From: an uncultured Clostridia bacterium
GTDB taxonomy: Bacteria; Bacillota; Clostridia; Christensenellales; Aristaeellaceae
NCBI GenBank assembly: GCA_946407745.1
Contig: CAMJPQ010000026.1
Span: 1-42,341, forward strand
Reading direction: 5' to 3'
DNA length: 42,341 bases
Below, piece by piece: positions 41,423 through 42,341 of this stretch (position 1 is its first letter; the number at the start of each line of letters is the position of its first letter). The notes under the pieces are model-generated. The model was not told where the DNA came from. It was given only the letters and a program-made list of their open reading frames with translations, and did no database searches. Position numbers and translations under genes: made by a program.

Positions 41423-42341
41423 ATGAGGAAAATGGCCCTGAACCTGATCGCGGTTACCGTACTGCTTGCGAGCATGCTGCTTTTCTGCGGCGCGGCCCTG
41501 GCTTCAAGTAGCGGCACAGACGGCAACATCACCTGGACGCTGAGCGATGACGACGTGCTGACTATCAGCGGCAATGGGGCGATGCGGGACTACTATGACT
41601 ACAGTCTCGAAACCTTCATCACAAGCGCTCCATGGGGCGCAAGCGCCACAAGCATTATGATTGAGGAGGGCGTCACCAGCATTGGCAGCTATGCTTTCTC
41701 CGGCTGCAGCGGTCTGACGAGCATCACGATTCCGGACAGCGTCACCAGCATTGGCGAGTGGGCTTTCTCTGGCTGCAGCGGCCTGACGAGCATCTCGATC
41801 CCGGACAGCGTCACCAGCATTGGCGTCCATGCTTTCTATGGCTGCAGCGGTCTGACGAGCATCACCATTCCGCACAGCGTCACCAGTATTGACGACGGTG
41901 CTTTCTACGGCTGCACCAGTCTGACGAGCATCACGATACCGGACAGTGTCACCAGCATTGGCGGCTATGCTTTCTATGGCTGCAGCAGTCTGACGAGCAT
42001 CTCGATCCCGGACAGCGTCACCAGCATTGGCGGCTATGCTTTCTATGGCTGTAGCAGTCTGACAAGCATCACGATCCCGGGCAGCGTCATCAGCATTGGC
42101 TGGTATGCTTTCTCCGGCTGCACCGGCCTGACGAGCATCACCATTCCGGACAGCGTCACCAGTATTGACGACGGTGCTTTCTACGGCTGCACCAGCCTGA
42201 CGAGCATCTCGATCCCGGACAGCGTCACCAGCATTGGCTACCGTGCCTTCTACAACTGCAGCGGCCTGACGAGCATCACAATCCCGGACAGCGTCACCAG
42301 CATTGGCTACGAAGCTTTCTACGGCTGCACCAGCCTGACGA
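41423..42341 (+). CDS. Secreted BspA-type leucine-rich-repeat protein, 3' cut
   Basis: Opens with a Sec signal peptide ([20 protein letters not shown], then FCGAALA with cleavage about residue 29). A short domain follows ([20 protein letters not shown]) of the kind found before LRR_5 arrays, then 23-residue repeats of the type [23 protein letters not shown] to the window edge; 306 residues are visible. BspA-type LRR proteins are surface or secreted binding proteins that often mediate host or matrix contact. ATG 41423 has GGAGG 8 nt upstream. Later anchoring domains lie outside the window. Confidence 0.92.
   Translation, partial: MRKMALNLIAVTVLLASMLLFCGAALASSSGTDGNITWTLSDDDVLTISGNGAMRDYYDYSLETFITSAPWGASATSIMIEEGVTSIGSYAFSGCSGLTSITIPDSVTSIGEWAFSGCSGLTSISIPDSVTSIGVHAFYGCSGLTSITIPHSVTSIDDGAFYGCTSLTSITIPDSVTSIGGYAFYGCSSLTSISIPDSVTSIGGYAFYGCSSLTSITIPGSVISIGWYAFSGCTGLTSITIPDSVTSIDDGAFYGCTSLTSISIPDSVTSIGYRAFYNCSGLTSITIPDSVTSIGYEAFYGCTSLT
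41672..42341 (+). repeat. Tandem 69-bp coding repeats (ten units seen)
   Basis: Ten in-frame units of exactly 69 bp with no indels, starting GTCACCAGCATTGGC at 41672 and every 69 bp to 42293; the last is cut by the window. Units four and eight are near-identical at the base level (both have the rare [12 protein letters not shown] form), and units five and six likewise, showing recent duplication. Confidence 0.93.

Noticed and set aside
41672-42341. Regular 69-bp repeats considered as a CRISPR array
   Set aside because: The repeats are coding, in frame, contiguous without unique spacers, and give a standard BspA LRR.

Overview
The window reads as a chromosomal segment of a GC-rich, low-oxygen Bacillota (class Clostridia; a gut or rumen type such as Christensenellales or Oscillospirales is my inference). 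Reasons: dapF followed by LL-diaminopimelate aminotransferase (dapL), an ispDF fusion, an RqcP-type S4 protein, an endonuclease-type MutL, a structured RNA resembling the clostridial raiA RNA, a Sec-secreted BspA-type leucine-rich-repeat protein, and an ABC sugar importer with no ATPase gene of its own. Consensus sigma-A promoters with exactly 17 bp spacing recur throughout. Nothing in the sequence fixes the species.

Layout. (1) 1-1310, minus: asnS, cut by the window edge. (2) 1420-9531, plus: an eight-gene surface-glycan operon. Its first four genes are PglE-, PglC-, PglD- and PglA-like, which points to a bacillosamine-type first sugar. A UDP-sugar dehydrogenase, a second glycosyltransferase, a second acetyltransferase and a Wzy-like polymerase follow. 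The 4,6-dehydratase (PglF) and a flippase are not in the window. (3) 9485-17198, minus: a tightly packed housekeeping operon rqcP-ispDF-TPR-lepB-GNAT-DUF1015-mutL-miaA. (4) 17294-19900, minus: a frameshifted membrane acyltransferase, an RluA-family pseudouridine synthase and a two-CxxC zinc-ribbon protein. (5) 20082-22487, plus: dapF, dapL and then a free-standing ~250-nt structured RNA with its own promoter, an 11-bp closing helix and an intrinsic terminator. (6) 22544-24279: divergent esterase and histidine phosphatase. (7) 24319-27770: an AT-richer accessory patch with a PIN-type toxin-antitoxin pair and its operator, a 164-bp MITE-like hairpin, a stand-alone HxxxDG acyltransferase, a SatA-like GNAT and a ParB-like small protein. 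(8) 27863-31162, minus: a very large DUF5107-TPR protein. (9) 31335-32169, plus: a 62-residue peptide gene followed by an ECF sigma factor. (10) 32363-40980, minus: a pectin / rhamnogalacturonan utilisation locus. (11) 41249-42341, plus: the start of a secreted BspA-type repeat protein.

How the parts work together. The pectin locus has two transcription units. One carries a CE12 esterase, a cytoplasmic CE8-CE12 two-domain esterase, a GH105 unsaturated-galacturonyl hydrolase and a serine hydrolase. The other carries a substrate-binding protein and two permeases. The enzymes lack signal peptides, so the model is import of esterified unsaturated oligomers followed by de-esterification and cleavage in the cytoplasm. 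The DUF5107 protein lies next door and may belong to the same physiology. The items most worth following up are the structured RNA, the peptide-sigma pair, the MITE-like hairpin, the stand-alone condensation-like enzyme, the CE8-CE12 fusion and the substrate-binding-protein hairpin. No rRNA, tRNA, CRISPR array, prophage or complete insertion sequence was seen.
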